Below, piece by piece: positions 1-12,030 of a stretch of 64,000 nt of DNA. The notes under the pieces were generated by a model. That model searched no databases. It saw nothing but the letters and a program-made list of their open reading frames with translations, and was not told the DNA's origin. Location: positions 36,327,153 through 36,391,152 of the forward strand of contig OX465587.1 in NCBI GenBank assembly GCA_950022655.1. Reading direction: 5' to 3'. The translations under genes were made by a program, and so were the position numbers. Source of the stretch: Alentia gelatinosa (taxonomy: Eukaryota > Annelida > Polychaeta > Phyllodocida > Polynoidae). The number at the start of each line of letters is the position of its first letter. The stretch's first letter is position 1.

Positions 1-26
1 AATATGTAATAATTGATAGTGGTTCC

Positions 27-540
27 ATGGAGACCTCCAATGTGGAATTCAGAGTGCCCCAGGGCTCAGTGCTGGGGCCTCTGCACTTTGTCGTCTTCGT
101 TAATGACCTAGGGGATGCTCTTGTGAATGGAAAATATGTCCAGGAGGACTTGAGATTGGAAGCTTGGTGTGATAGGAATACTTTGACGATAGCTATTATG
201 ACGCATAGGATGAGCACTCTTACTCAGATATGTCAGTTTTCCATTTTTCCGTGGACATGCACGCTTTCATATTTAGCATACATATACATTTATCTCACCC
301 TAGGTGTTTTGGGGCCAATCAAGCTAAACAATTGTCCAGTTCTGAATCTGATGCTAAAAGGTAAAGAGGTATCATAATGTTCACATCATCTTTATCTGGG
401 GATAAATATTGATTCTGGGCTTGTCTGGACCACACATGTAAATAGTCTATTAAAGGAAATCAGTGGTAGACTGTTCAAATTTGGTAAGGTAAGGCCCTCT
501 CTAACCTATGAAGCTGCGAGAATGGTTTATACCTCCAACT
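27..540 (+). pseudogene. Non-LTR retrotransposon reverse transcriptase fragment
   Basis: The first frame carries the RT hallmark VPQGSVLGPL followed by F-V-N-D-L-G-D, which is the region just before the catalytic aspartates in Jockey/CR1/RTE-type LINEs. After the frame breaks, a second frame (about 381-540) reads YLGINIDSGLVWTTHV and then ISGRLFKFGKVRPSL, typical of the region downstream of the RT palm. The YADD segment and everything 5' of it are missing, and frames change, so this is a dead fragment. It may extend left of the window. The clade cannot be assigned. Confidence 0.75.
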
Positions 541-1464
541 AGACTTGCTGAAGTCTTTGATTACGAACATTCATTAAATGATTAATCACAATCAGAATAA
601 AGTTTATTTTAGTATGTATCCTTCTCTGAATGACCCATGAATCAAAGACTTGTCCACTATGAATAGAATCTCCTGTTTATGGCCCCAAGCCGCTCCCTGT
701 AACCCTATACCTCCTCCTACCCCTCCCCCTCCCCTTCTCCAGCTCCCAGACCGCCTGTGTTATCATAGCAATAGATTTTGCCTGCTCCTGACTGTGACCA
801 GATTGAGATCAAAGTGAGAGGGTATCAATCTCCCAGCAGATGTCCTGACCAGTATCCAGGATATCTGCAGGGAGAGTGCAGGGAATAATGGAGCTAAACA
901 GCGCCAGCAATCCAACTCCATAACCGATTGTACCAGTCCCTGTGTTCTAGCAAGGAGGGTAGCCATAGGATGCAGGGACTGGAGCCAGTCTAACCTCCAA
1001 CCTACAATCGATCATGGAGTACTGCAGTTTTATCCATGAAAGCTTCGGAAAGATATACCTAGATTCATTTGAGAAACTGATGATGAGAGGGTTAAAAACC
1101 TTGTGTAAGCATATTCTAAAATGTACCCGGCTTATCGAGAGCTCTATCAGAAAACCAACCTGGACCTCCCACCCCCGACCACCTCCGTGAGGAGAAAGAG
1201 GCATTTACACCAAATGATGTATGAAGCAACACAGAATCCTGATTCGAGAGATGAGAGACCGGGACATACGAGAAGCAGCTCAAAGATAAGATTCAAACTG
1301 CCTTGTCCAAAAACTGAGGTAGTTAGGAAATCGCCCCATCGGAGGGGAGTAAAAACTCGGGATCATGACAATGTTCATATCATACAAATTAAATCTCACA
1401 GTAAACATATAGCATTAACTTTTTTATCTCAATGTAAACGTGAACAGAATATATAGACAATAAT
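541..1464. other. Intergenic, no gene seen
   Basis: A C/T-rich simple tract lies near 710-740. Short open frames occur on both strands but none shows a recognisable domain or a convincing splice context. Confidence 0.4.
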
Positions 1465-1585
1465 CGATGGTTTTGTGGACAGGCGGCCGTAAACCACGAG
1501 AGGTTAACGGTAGTAATACACAAGCGAGTGTATTACGACGTCAAAATCGAGTGGTTTACAGAGCCGCCTGTTCACACAACCATCG
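1465..1585. repeat. Long imperfect hairpin
   Basis: The left arm (1465-1497, starting CGATGGTTTTGTGGACAGGC) is the inverse of the right arm (1551-1585, ending AACCATCG). A smaller inverted repeat sits in the loop (GTAATACAC / GTGTATTAC). This is typical of a foldback-type non-autonomous element. No coding role is seen. Confidence 0.8.
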
Positions 1586-1684
1586 TTTGTTGCATTTATT
1601 ATCCATCTTTTCGAATAAATTAAACCCAGTAATTGCCATATTAACGGGTATAACAATAGGAACTATTTCTTTGCTCTATAGCAA

Positions 1685-1850
1685 AAGGGACTATTTTTCC
1701 ATATACCATGGTTTTGAGGCCGTATACCACAGCTTTGAATCCGTATACCACAGTTATGGTATCTGACAGGTTTTATACAATGGGTGGTGGTTTACTGAGT
1801 CCCTATACATTTTCAATGGGGGCTTTGTATACGATGGATAATAAAAAGGT
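1685..1850 (-). repeat. GGTATAC-rich dispersed repeat, copy 1
   Basis: Read on the minus strand this matches the units at 54130-54370 and 54890-55110: GGACTCAGTAAACCAC, then CTGTCAGATACCATAAC, then repeated GTGGTATAC/CATGGTATAC motifs. The short open frame over it is an artefact of the repeat. Confidence 0.65.
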
Positions 1851-2470
1851 TGCTGTATTATGTTGTGCTGAAAAACGCCACGCATACCATTGGGGACCGC
1901 AGTAACCGCCCCGGAGAGGAAGTCAACTCTGCGGGCAGAGGGTTAGTTAAGGTATGTGCCTCTTTTCCATGAATAATACAGGGTAACAAATATCTGTATG
2001 GTGAGTAGAAGAACTATATTGGAGACGCAAATTATGCTTTACATGACATTGCTATGTCTACCAGGAAGCTTGGGATGTTCCCTTCTGCCCAGCCGGGCTA
2101 GAGCAAATGTGGATCAAGGCAGCATTGTCCTTTTTTGTTAAAATGTCATTTATCTCAGCTGATTCAACATGTATCTTTGGAAATTTTCAGAGATTATGTA
2201 CAATGACTTTATAGTGATAATTAATGAATAATCTCATAGTTTTCATCATGGAAACATTGGAATATATTTCCCCAACAATTGTAACCTAGGCCTGCACTAC
2301 AGAGGTGGTCATGTGTCAGGCATGCTGCATTTAAACAGGTGCTCCTGCGACCTGGTCCGGTAAGGAAAGGGTTCAGGGGATTTGGAGATCTAACGAGCCT
2401 ATGGCACTACGTTCTGTGCCCTATGTTAACAGGAATATGTTTTGAGTACAGTTCGCCTTCTGCCCACCAG
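1851..2470. other. Intergenic or intronic, no feature seen
   Basis: Probably intron or upstream flank of the next gene. No earlier exon could be supported here. Confidence 0.35.
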
Positions 2471-4551
2471 GTGGTGCCGCACGCGCCGGCCGACCCGCTG
2501 CCGCACGACTTCACGACGGCGCCGATGCGCATGGTCGACAAGATCCTGACGCACGTGGGACGCGCCGACGACGGCCTGGGCCCCAACTGGTCGCCGCTAG
2601 AGCGTGTGGCGCACGCTTTCCACATGGCCGACCTGTGGGAGCGCATCCGCCAGGAGTACGATGGTAGGTGGCGCCCCAAACTGACCCCAAACTTTAGCAT
2701 GGAAGCCTAGAAATCCACCATCTTCATTTTCTCGAATCATTTTTCGTTGTGTTTGTTGGAACTATAAAGTCAGATATGTGCTAGCAAGTAAGCAGGGATG
2801 CCAGCTGGAAACGGGGGGAAAAGTGAAAATATTTTGTATGCAGATTTTTCTGCCTCACAGAGACATGGCATGGGGCATGGTCTTTGAGACGGTTCAAATC
2901 ACTAGCCACTACAATTTCTCGTAGTTTATTGTCTCTGGTGCAGTTCCAGAGTTTCTGCCAGTTTTATGAAAACTTATCTTGAACCTGTACATCTTGCAGC
3001 GTCTGTGATCTATGACCCACCCACCAATGACGTTTGCGCATGTCTTACTGACGTCAACAATAACGGGGTAGAAGCTGGTGTGCGGTGGGTGGCTGAGCAC
3101 TACAAGTCAGGCACGCCGATCACCCTGCTTGGCCGACCCATCTCCAAACTGACCGGCTCCGAGACCTGGGTCCTGTGGAAGAAGCGTCTGCTCTACTACT
3201 ACACGTGAGTATTATAGAGGGAACCTATGAAAATTTAGGGTCAGAGCGCGTATCCCATTGTGTTTGAATTGTGTAGTGATTCACAAGGTGAAGCCGCATG
3301 AATGACATAGCGATTCAAACAAGACGGGATCGAGCTCTGACTTCAAACTTGAATAGGTTTCTGAATTTATCTCACCCTTCACATTGACTAATGGGCTAAT
3401 CTTTGTGACATAATCCCCCATTGAGTATTTTTTCTAAATACTTAATAGGCGTTGGATACGAGCTCCCAATGTTAAGTCTCTGGGAAAAGAATACCAGGAT
3501 TAAGATAAACCTTTCTACAGGGATGTCAGGGGAAAAAGTGTGTACAGACTTTTCATGTGAAATTGATTGCTTCAGAGAGACTGATAAAACATAGATTTTT
3601 TTGGGTATACTTTAACGTCCAATTTGAATGAAAACACATGTAGGTAGTGCCATGGAATAGGGCTGACGGTCTGTGGGAAGGTTATTGGCATGAATATGGC
3701 TTAATTTATACTGTCTGTGTTGTTTACAAGAAAAATATATTAAAAAAACTTGAAATGGAAAAGTGGAAAACAGCCATCTGTTTCTACATGAATGTCACTT
3801 TGGCCAATATCAGTTACTGAGAGATATATTCTCAGAGACATGAGAGAACCATGTGCAAGAACAATTATATAAACAAACACTATGCAATGATTGACGGAAA
3901 TGCATTTATTGTTCTGATCTTATTCTTGCAAACACCTGCCTCTGCTCTATTCACCACAACTAATCTAATTCTATGGCATGCCACTTCATTCTACATCTAT
4001 ACTTTTTGTTATCTACTCGTTAATTACTTTAATATTGTCGCTAATGTTATCCAGGTAACCAGAAAGTACTTGCATCAGAGATTTGAGTAAGGTATAGAAA
4101 AAAGAGCTGGAAATATTCTGAAGTTTCTTATTTCCAATCACTGTCCTGATATTATGAAAATTTGGTTATATAAAAAAACGGAAAATAAAATCACGAGTAA
4201 CATCCAGACTAAATCTCTATGTTCATATGTAAAGTTTTATTTTTTCAGACAAATTATTTCATAAGAATCGCATTGACCTCTGACAGGTCTGTAGGTTTAA
4301 CTTTAAAAAAAGATAGACCAGAAAGTAAGGCATACTTGACCAAGATTCTACCGATTTAATGAGAAAATCTATTTTGTGCCATTGTATGCATACGAATCGA
4401 GCAAAAACTCGTTACTATGTATTTGCTGTTAGGACATTTTATGTTAGGAAATATAACCCGTTCCTGATAATTTGATTTCCTTCGCTTCAACAGGAAGCCC
4501 GCCCTTCACGACTCCGCCATGTACCTCTACTGTGCAACCAAGGACTTGTAG
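2471..4551 (+). CDS. Unrecognised protein, C-terminal three exons
   Basis: I do not recognise the family. Three exons join in frame: 2471-2663 (acceptor CTTCTGCCCACCAG, donor GTAGGT, phase 1), 3000-3204 (acceptor ATCTTGCAG, donor GTGAGT, phase 2) and 4494-4551 (acceptor TTCAACAG, stop TAG at 4549-4551). They encode about 150 residues. Exon 1 is GC-rich with coding-like third positions, unlike the AT-rich flanks. It contains GPNWSPLERVAHAFHMADLW. Exon 2 begins SVIYDPPTNDVCACLTDVNN and ends LWKKRLLYYY. Exon 3 reads KPALHDSAMYLYCATKDL and stop. No membrane segment or signal peptide is seen in this part. The protein is 5'-incomplete here; no upstream exon was found between 1 and 2470, so the rest is probably left of the window. 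The perfect phase matching is the main evidence that it is real. Confidence 0.7.
3228..3347. repeat. Foldback MITE-like repeat
   Basis: An imperfect inverted repeat: GGGTCAGAGCG...CCATTGTGTTTGAAT at the left is mirrored by GATTCAAACAAGACGGGAT...GAGCTCTGAC at the right, with AGGTGAAGCCGCATGAA in the loop. It lies in the intron of the upstream unrecognised gene. A related copy is at 39885-39985. Confidence 0.7.
3348..4493. other. Intron of the unrecognised gene
   Basis: AT-rich intron sequence. No other feature is seen apart from chance open frames. Confidence 0.5.
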
Positions 4552-5155
4552 AGAACAGGCCGCAAGACTCACAAGACACACCCCTATCTCCTCTCAAGTT
4601 ATTCCAGTATAATCCAGATACTCATAAAACTTACACCACTTGATATTCTAGTATGTCATTACTCTATGAGGTATTAATGACTACTCATACAAGAGCTTGA
4701 CATAATTATAATCAGTGAGCTTGCATACAATTGAGAGATGCCAATGAGGTCCGGAAAAAATAGCAGGAGAATATCCGAATCCTCATAATGCCACTATTCA
4801 TGTCTAATATGATCAAGACAAAACCCGGAAACCTGACATCTCTGATAATCTCACTCGATATTTGTATCTGACTAAGATTAGTGAGCTTAACTAAACTACT
4901 CAGAAGACGCATTCTATGGGAGATAAAAGAAAAAAACATAAAATAAAATGTAACGCTGATGAAGGCAATAACCGCCTTAACGTTGATTAACTTAGACTAC
5001 CATCCTGTAACTCACAACAAGCATAATAAAAGCCACTTCAATCAAATCTGGAGGACTCATGGTTGTGTTCTAATTGAAATATTCAAAATGTAATGTTTCA
5101 GAAAATATTTATCCTCGTTTGTCTCATACAAAGCCAAATAAAATTAACAAAAGTG
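4552..5155. other. 3' flank of the unrecognised gene
   Basis: Probable 3' UTR and flank. AATAAA-type signals occur several times (for example CAAATAAAATT near 5135). No other gene is seen. Confidence 0.35.
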
Positions 5156-5281
5156 GAACCCCGCTAAAGGGGCCACGCCGCTCCCAGCTAGAGTTCTCTT
5201 GGGATAACTCCTAATAGGGAAAAAATAATTCCGGTCCGAGCAAAGAGTTTCCCTTTTGGAATGTTCCTTCAGCGGGGGTTG
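5156..5281. repeat. Short MITE with CCCCGCT termini
   Basis: AACCCCGCTAAAGG at the left is the near-perfect inverse of CCTTCAGCGGGGGTT at the right, about 125 bp apart. A target duplication is not clear. Confidence 0.6.
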
Positions 5282-5840
5282 TACTGAAGAAGCCAGGGGG
5301 CTGTTTAATAACCCAGGATATATCGCAGAAATTGTTCTCCAATCATACTAGGGCCATGTCGTTGTATAAGCATTTTTATCCTAGGATGTTCAAGGTGTCA
5401 CGTACAGCACGATACAATCTTCATTGTAATCGGCGGTTTCGTTACAACATGGTTAGTTATGGTGTAAAGACTAAGATCTGTGCTTCATTTAATGGCAAGA
5501 AAGAGCCCCTGGTGGAACTGGGTGATCGTAGGTTTCGTCAACACTTCCTATAGGCCGTGAAACCATATTGTGGACTGAAAACTAGTTTTTTTTTACTTAA
5601 TATACAAACATTCTCATAACTAGGGCTGTAAAAAATAGATGAATTTTCAAAAGGTACCAAATTTAACATAGGGCTCGTACATAGACACCCCAACAAAATT
5701 CCATGCTTTTTCCAGGTTACTAGCGCCTTCAGTGCAAGGGCCCACATAACACAGTCCAGGTAAAATATAAAATACTTGTTTCTAATCGGGACAGACTAAA
5801 AAGGGTCTAGGATGGCTTTATGTGGACAATGTGCCATATT
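5282..5840. other. Intergenic, no gene seen
   Basis: Two short open frames on opposite strands overlap here. Neither shows a domain. Confidence 0.35.
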
Positions 5841-6024
5841 TGTCATACAGCTAAATACTAGTAGCCTATATTTATATTTTTTTTTAAAAAGGGAGATGTC
5901 ATATTTGCTCTAAGTGTTGTGACACCTAAATAAATAATAAACCACTTCCGGTTTCGGGCATGGCACGAGGTGCTCATATGCTTAAAGAGTGATCAATCTA
6001 TTTGTCTTCAATGTGAACATTACA
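5841..6024 (+). repeat. 5' LTR with shared upstream segment
   Basis: The LTR proper probably starts at 5897. The 56 bp before it (TGTCATACAGCTAAATACTA onwards) also occur before the 3' LTR (from 12234). So either the LTR starts at 5841, or the upstream part is the tail of another copy of the element. Confidence 0.7.
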
Positions 6025-6390
6025 TGGTGTCAGAAGTGTGTGATTTGTTGTTAGATTGATGATTAATGGTGAAACCAGGAAGGTAATGAAGAAGCCTGGA
6101 AAGAAAAAAGACAGGACTTCTAGAAGAAATTGAAGTGAATCCACAGTGCCAGCCCCCACTGCTAGACTCTTAGATCACCCAATAAACAAGTTGTCAACTA
6201 TACTGGCAGCTAAGTGAACCTCACAATATTAACTTTATATGATTTATTCATATTGGTGACATATATAAGTGATTGATTGAAGGGCACATAGTTGTGAATG
6301 ACATTGGTAGTATATTGAGTGATTAAAACTGTGTCACTTGGAAAGTTAGTTGAGCTACTGAATTAGTGATTAGTGACAAAGTAACATCAA

Positions 6391-7285
6391 AATGGAGAAA
6401 CTCACAAGCCACCTGAACAGTTTGACTTTGATAGGGCCAATATCTCTGCTGCTTGGAAAACTTGGAAGCAAAGGATTAGTTTATTCATGAAAGCTACAGA
6501 GTCAGCAGCAAAAGCAGATGATGTGAAAGTAGCTATACTACTAACAGTGCTAGGTGAAAGGGATGTAGATATTTACAACAACTTCACAAGCGCATGGTGC
6601 ACAAGGTGACAATGATTATGTATTGGTGGAAGATAATGAAAATTATGAGACGGTTATGGGCAAATTTGATAACTATTGCAATAAGAGGAACCCAGTGATG
6701 GCACTAAGAGCACAGTTCTGGTGTTATGAGAGACCAGAAGGTCAGGGTCTGGACGAGTACATAAATGACCTCAGGACAATGGTCACTAATTGTAAATTTG
6801 TTGAGTTTGAGGGAACTCTGAGGGATAAACTGTTCTTTTCAATAAAAGATCCAATGATGAAGATGAAGGTTATGGGCGATGACGGAAATGTGAGTCTAAG
6901 TTTTGTTATTCATAGGATGAGGATCGATGAGAGTGCGAAAACTGAGTTACAGATGGTGGCCAAGGCTAAATCACTTCATGTGGTACATTCTGAAGAACAG
7001 GGAGACAAATGTATTGATGCCATGTACAGCTCAAGACAGCATTGGAGTAGACGTGGCAGAGGTCAAGGTCATGGAATACGTGGTCAGGGACAGTCTGGCC
7101 GACAATATGCTCGAGGCCAGTCTGGACGTAGTCGAGGCCAGCATGGCAGAGGAAGCCAGTGTGGATGTCACAGTCAGTATGGAGATGGTGGACAGGAAGC
7201 AGCTGGTCAGCATCAGTACTTCAGAACAGTGCACCTACCAAGTCATGTGCATGGAAGGACATACCATAAATGTAACTAGAGGGGC
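6391..7285 (+). pseudogene. Gypsy gag relic
   Basis: Gag-like capsid sequence. One frame reads AAWKTWKQRISLFMKAT and, after a shift, 6623-7279 continues with LRTMVTNCKF and a basic Gly/Arg/Gln-rich C-terminus (repeated GRGQHGRG-type blocks) where a nucleocapsid would be. A CCHC zinc knuckle is not intact. Broken by frameshifts and stops. Confidence 0.75.
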
Positions 7286-7395
7286 CATTACAGGTAAATG
7301 TGTCCAAAAAGTGTGATGCACATGGTCAAAGAGGAACAGGACAACTTTTATATTGACAGCATCGGAGCAATTTATTTGATTCGGGTTGGTACTCT

Positions 7396-7647
7396 ATGGT
7401 ACATTTAGATGCTGATGACGTCAAGGTGAAACTGGACACAGGTGCATCGATAAATACCTTACCTTTGAGGGTGTACCAGAAACTTACCAACAAGAGGAAA
7501 ATTGTCAAGTCCAGGGCAAACTTATTCGGGTATGGACACAACCCATTGGAAAATCTAGGATGCATCACCCTGAGATGTCAAGTAGCTGAAAAAGTTGGTT
7601 ATTACAAATTTCACATGGTTGATGTGAGGAACCCACCACTACTTTGA
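7396..7647 (+). pseudogene. Gypsy aspartic protease relic
   Basis: The frame contains VKLDTGASINTLPL, the retropepsin D-T-G-A active site with hydrophobic flanks. It ends in a stop before the RT frame, so the pol polyprotein is not continuous. Confidence 0.8.
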
Positions 7648-7674
7648 GTTCAGGCCAGTGAGGAACTTGGGCCT

Positions 7675-8503
7675 GTGAAATGGGGTAAGGAGGTCCATGC
7701 CCTTACCAGCCTCATCACCGAAGAAAGTCTCGTGGAACAGTACAGTGATCAGTTCAGTGGACTTGGTTGTTTCAGTGAGCCATATGATGCACTGATAGAC
7801 CCTGATGCAAAGCCAGTCATACGTCCACTAAGGCATGTGCCGATCAGGCTACAAGAAAAGCTTAAAAGGAAGCTGGATCTGATGGAATCCCAAGGTATGA
7901 TCAGCAAGACAGATGGACCGACAGATTGGGTAAGTAGCCTTGTGGTAGTTTAAAAAAAGGATGGATCATTGCGTGTCTGTCTTGATCCTTATGATCTCAA
8001 TAAGGCATCAAAATGATAGTTACTGGCAGGTACCACTCACACCTGAGACAGCAAAGCTGTTTACCTTCAACACACCATTTGGGCGGTACAGTTTCCAAAG
8101 GATGCCATTTGGTATTTGTAGTACAAGCAAGGTGCTGCAAAAGAGGAACTATTGTGTTTTGGGGGATATACCAGCAGTGCATATTATTGCAGATGACATG
8201 ACTATTGCGACTGAAACCGAGCAAGAATATGACATGATCTCAAAGAAGGTCCTGGAAAAAGCCAAGGCTAACAATATCCATTTCAACAAAGACAAAATAA
8301 GGTTCAAGGTGAAGGAAGTAGTGCACATGGGAAACATTTTGAGTGATGATGGACTGAAACCAGATATGGAGAAAATCAAAGCGATCAATGAGATGCCTAC
8401 ACCAGAAAACAAGGAAGATCTGAGGTGCATTCTTGGTATGATCAATTATCTCACTCAGTTCATAATTTGTCTGCTATCACAGCTCCGTTACGTGAACTTT
8501 TGA
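7675..8503 (+). pseudogene. Gypsy reverse transcriptase relic
   Basis: Two consecutive frames, separated by a stop and a shift near 7950, cover the RT domain. Motifs seen: MESQGMISKTDGPTDWVSSL (fingers), FNTPFGRYSFQRMPFGICS, and IADDM, the catalytic box with both aspartates kept. The segment between the fingers and palm is damaged, so no active enzyme can be made from this copy. Confidence 0.85.
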
Positions 8504-8960
8504 AGAAAGATGTGGAGTGGCTGTGGTGTCCAAAACATGAAGAAGCCTTGAAACAACTGCAGGACATCTTATGTAGTAAGCCAGTGCTAACTTTTTGTTG
8601 TGCCAACAAACCAGTGACAGTTCAGTGCAATGCCAGCTCATATGGTTTAGAGGCATGCTTACTACAGGAAGGATGCCCGATTGCCTATGTATGCTCAAAT
8701 TGAGGAGCTATTGGTGATTTGCATCTTGATGGAAAGGTTCCACCACTATGTTTATGGTAGGTAGGTGACAGTGCAGTCTGATCATAAGCCGCTGGAAGCA
8801 ATTATCAAGAAGCCTATATATAGAGCATCACCCTGTCTACATCTAATGTTGCTACATTTGATGAAATACCTTGTGAATATTGTGTTCACACCAGGAAAGC
8901 ACATGCACATTGCTGATGCATTGAGTCGGGCAACTGTTGAGAGTTCATCCAGTGATGAGG
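8500..8960 (+). pseudogene. Gypsy RNase H relic
   Basis: Ty3-type RNase H: VTVQCNASSYGLEACLLQ (the first catalytic Asp of the usual QCDAS motif is Asn here), then after stops VQSDHKPLEAI and PGKHMHIADALSRA. Broken by stops near 8700 and 8760. Confidence 0.8.
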
Positions 8961-9198
8961 AGGTGCATATGGAGGAAGCAGAGTTGCATGTCCACAGTAT
9001 GGTTGAACATTTACCAATGAGTCAAGAACGACAGGCGGAAATGTTTCAGGCCACAAAAAATTATCACGAACTTCAAGCCCTTATAGAACAATTCAAGAAA
9101 GGATGGCCAGACCACAAGTGGAATTGTCCAGCAGAAATACGTGAGTACTGGTCATTGAGGGATGAGATACATGAGGCACAAGGTATTGTGTTTGTGGG

Positions 9199-9930
9199 AT
9201 GATACCACACAAGGTTCCATGGAGTAAGCTTGGAGCCGATATTTTTACCTCTGGTAACAATGATCATTTGGTTGTAGTAGACTACTTCTCAAAATATCCC
9301 AAAGTCATTAGTCTTCCCAACAAGACTGCAGGGACAGTCATCAAGAAACTTGAAGCCATATTCTCACGACATGGTATTCCTGATGTATTTATGAGCGACA
9401 ACATGCTATTTGCTTCTCGGGAAATGAAACAGTTTGCAACAGACTGGGGTTTTGAACTTGTTACATCCAGTCTGACTTATCGAAGGAGTAATGGACTTAG
9501 TGAGTGCTATGTTCAAACTGTGAAACAGCTACTGAGAAAGGCCACATCTTGCCTTATTGGACTATATACCTCAACCTGTGGCTGGGATGAAATACTCACC
9601 ATCACAACTCTTGATGAGCAGGCAACTGAAAGGGACATTACCAGTGAAGGAGGAATTGTTACAGCCAGAGGTAGTTGTCGATGCAAAGCACCAACTGAAG
9701 AACCGTCAGCGAAAAACAGGAGTGGTACTATAATCGAGGGACCAAAGTTCTGACTGAGTTAAACCCTGGAGATGGAGTCTGCATTCCTCAAGGCTGCACA
9801 TGGGAGCCAGCAACTGTACTTCAAAATCATGGTGCTCCTCGTTCCTATTTGGTCATGAACACCGGTGGCCAGGTATATCGCAGGAACAGACAACATCTAC
9901 TGGATACCAAAGAAAGTCCTATGATCGTCC
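9199..9930 (+). pseudogene. Gypsy integrase relic
   Basis: The integrase core is recognisable: GADIF (first Asp), VDYFSKYP, VFMSDN (second Asp) and NGLSECYVQTVKQLL (Glu). The H2C2 zinc-binding region upstream is degraded and the frame is lost after about 9640. The last piece of pol, RTSGRIRRGPIKLQDYV, occurs near 11490-11548, beyond nested insertions. Confidence 0.85.
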
Positions 9931-10185
9931 CAATAATGAATGATCACTTTGAGGATGCAGTCCACCAGCAAACTGCCCTGCAGCCAGCAGTCAACCAGGC
10001 AATTGCTTCCCCATCAGTACTTTAGCCAACACCTAGTAGCAGATAACATGAATTATTTAGGGGCAATAGTTGATTCGGACTCGATTCGGACTCAAAGCAC
10101 TAAATGACAAATGGTTTTTGTTTAGGAAAATGTGAAAATATATATGATTAAAAACAGCCATAATGATAAATAAAATGTTGTTTGT

Positions 10186-10330
10186 TTGTTTGTGTAGTTT
10201 TATGTCTCGGTAGGCAAGTAACGTCCTTTTGAGACTGACTCATTGGTTGACCTATCTGGTTCTTGAAAGGTTTATTAACTCAACTTTGGTCTACTTGTAG
10301 CAGTTGGACCCTATGCCCGTTTTATAGTGC
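10186..10330. mobile_element. SINE-like repeat C, copy 1
   Basis: About 145 bp starting TTGTTTGTTTGTGTAGTTTT and ending CGTTTTATAGTGCTG. It is nearly identical to 16782-16931. The AAACTACACAAACAAA-like end (minus strand) resembles the tail of the tRNA-derived SINEs in this window. It sits inside the gypsy element. Confidence 0.75.
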
Positions 10331-10559
10331 TGCCTAACATAAGGGCTGTGCCGCAGACCATTGACACAACACTCCGCCGGTCACATTATACTGACAACGG
10401 CAAACCAGTCGCTGCAACATACCAATCGGGTCAGCAAGCTGACCAGTATGAGGCTGCTCCCTGTAATTGGCTACAGGTCAAGCCGGCTGACAGTTTTTGC
10501 CAACCTCCCGTACCGGACAGTTTTGGCCACTAAAGGTTCTCCTTTGTTCATTTCTATAG

Positions 10560-11391
10560 CTTTTCGAAAATCTTTGTTTCACGAAGAAACTTCAGAATTT
10601 CTTTCTTCCTTGACTTGTATTCTGGCAGATCATTGCGTTTTTCTACTAGAAGGAGCAACCATAAAGATAAAGACTTTGATAAATATGTGTATATATAAAA
10701 CCCTAAGAACGACTTTGGGTATGAAAGCATATGAAGGGGAAAGTAATGTGAAATTGATCAACGAGTGTAAAATAATGCAACCAGAAAAGAGAAGGAAGGT
10801 TTTATTAATGGGGATTATCAGAAGTCTGTGCAAGACAGGGGAGCTAAAGAAGATCGGACCTATAGAGGAAAATAGAAGGAATACGAGATCATCTAAAAAG
10901 GACAATCTATGCCTGTGTCGCCCGAAAAGGGAAAAATATAGGAAATCTGCCTTGTAAAAGGGTATCCTATTATGGAACTCTTTGAAGATAGACAAACAAA
11001 GAACTGGCTCTAAGAAAGAGTTTAAGAAGGCTGTTTTGAAAGCCCTATGAATTATCAAGTCATTAATACTATTTTCAATTTAGGATGATGATTAATTATT
11101 GTACGGGATTTTCTCGGAGTGCTATTTGTGTATATACCGATAACCGGCAAGTGTTCACCAATCGTAATATAACCAAGACAGGAATGTTGTCCAGTACCAA
11201 TGTATATGTGAAAGATGGAAAGCAGCTGCTAATGACTGCAACTGAGTGTAAACCTGTCTGTCACGCTTGTATATAATATTGAAATATGCAACGTTAATGT
11301 CTGTTGTGTTTATATGTAATTTCTTGATCGGAAGAACGAATTCTGTATTCGATTTCAAGAAATAAAAACCTTTAAAAAAAAAAAAAAAAAA
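10560..11391 (+). mobile_element. LINE 3' fragment with poly(A) tail
   Basis: The frame 10361-10957 ends in a region (KTLRTTLGMKAYEGES, then RRKVLLMGIIRSL) homologous to the C-terminus of the minus-strand LINE at 36266-36565 (RSLRMALGRDSYKDG, RRLMLLMGIVRSL). It ends with AATAAAAACC and a run of A at 11373-11391, as expected of a 5'-truncated LINE copy. It lies within the gypsy pol 3' region. The 5' boundary is uncertain. Confidence 0.75.
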
Positions 11392-11659
11392 AGGAGAGCT
11401 GAAATACAAGGAACTCCACAGAAGCCACCTACACCAAGACATGTACCACTGCCACAGCGCACACCAGGAACTTTACAATAACCAGTCATGCGCACAAGTG
11501 GTAGAATTCGCAGAGGACCAATCAAACTACAGGATTATGTTGCTTAGTGTTTGTGCTAAAAGGGCTGGTGCTGAGGACCATAGCCTTAACGGTTGGTCAG
11601 GTTCTTGAACCTATATCACACATATATATCTATTACCACCTATATTACCTCTGAAGTTT

Positions 11660-12030
11660 TTAACCCTTTAAGGACGCATGATGCCTGGAGGCATCACCGC
11701 GCTAAAGACGCATGATGCCTGGAGGCATCACCGCACTAAAGACGCATGATGCCTTAAGGCATCATGGTCCTAATATTAACAAAAATGTTTTAACAAAGAA
11801 ATAATAGAGCAATTTTCATGAAATCTTCAGAATATGTAGATATAACATCATATTTAGTATTTCAATTAAAAAGAAATAAAATATTTATGATTATGTATCA
11901 TACTGCATGATTACAAACTTGGATATCAGTTTTAACTATTTTGTGGCCGTCCTCTAGCCAAACAGACTGCCACCAGCACCCGTCCTTATGGGAGTACCTA
12001 GGCCCCAGGCAGCCGTCCTTAAAGGGTTAA
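11660..12030. mobile_element. TTAA-flanked MITE, piggyBac-like
   Basis: The 363-bp element 11664-12026 has perfect 13-bp termini CCCTTTAAGGACG and is flanked on both sides by TTAA, which is the piggyBac target and duplication. The left part carries three copies of a GACGCATGATGCC hairpin motif, one of them in a perfect 22-bp palindrome (ATGCCTTAAGGCAT core). There is no coding capacity. Confidence 0.85.
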
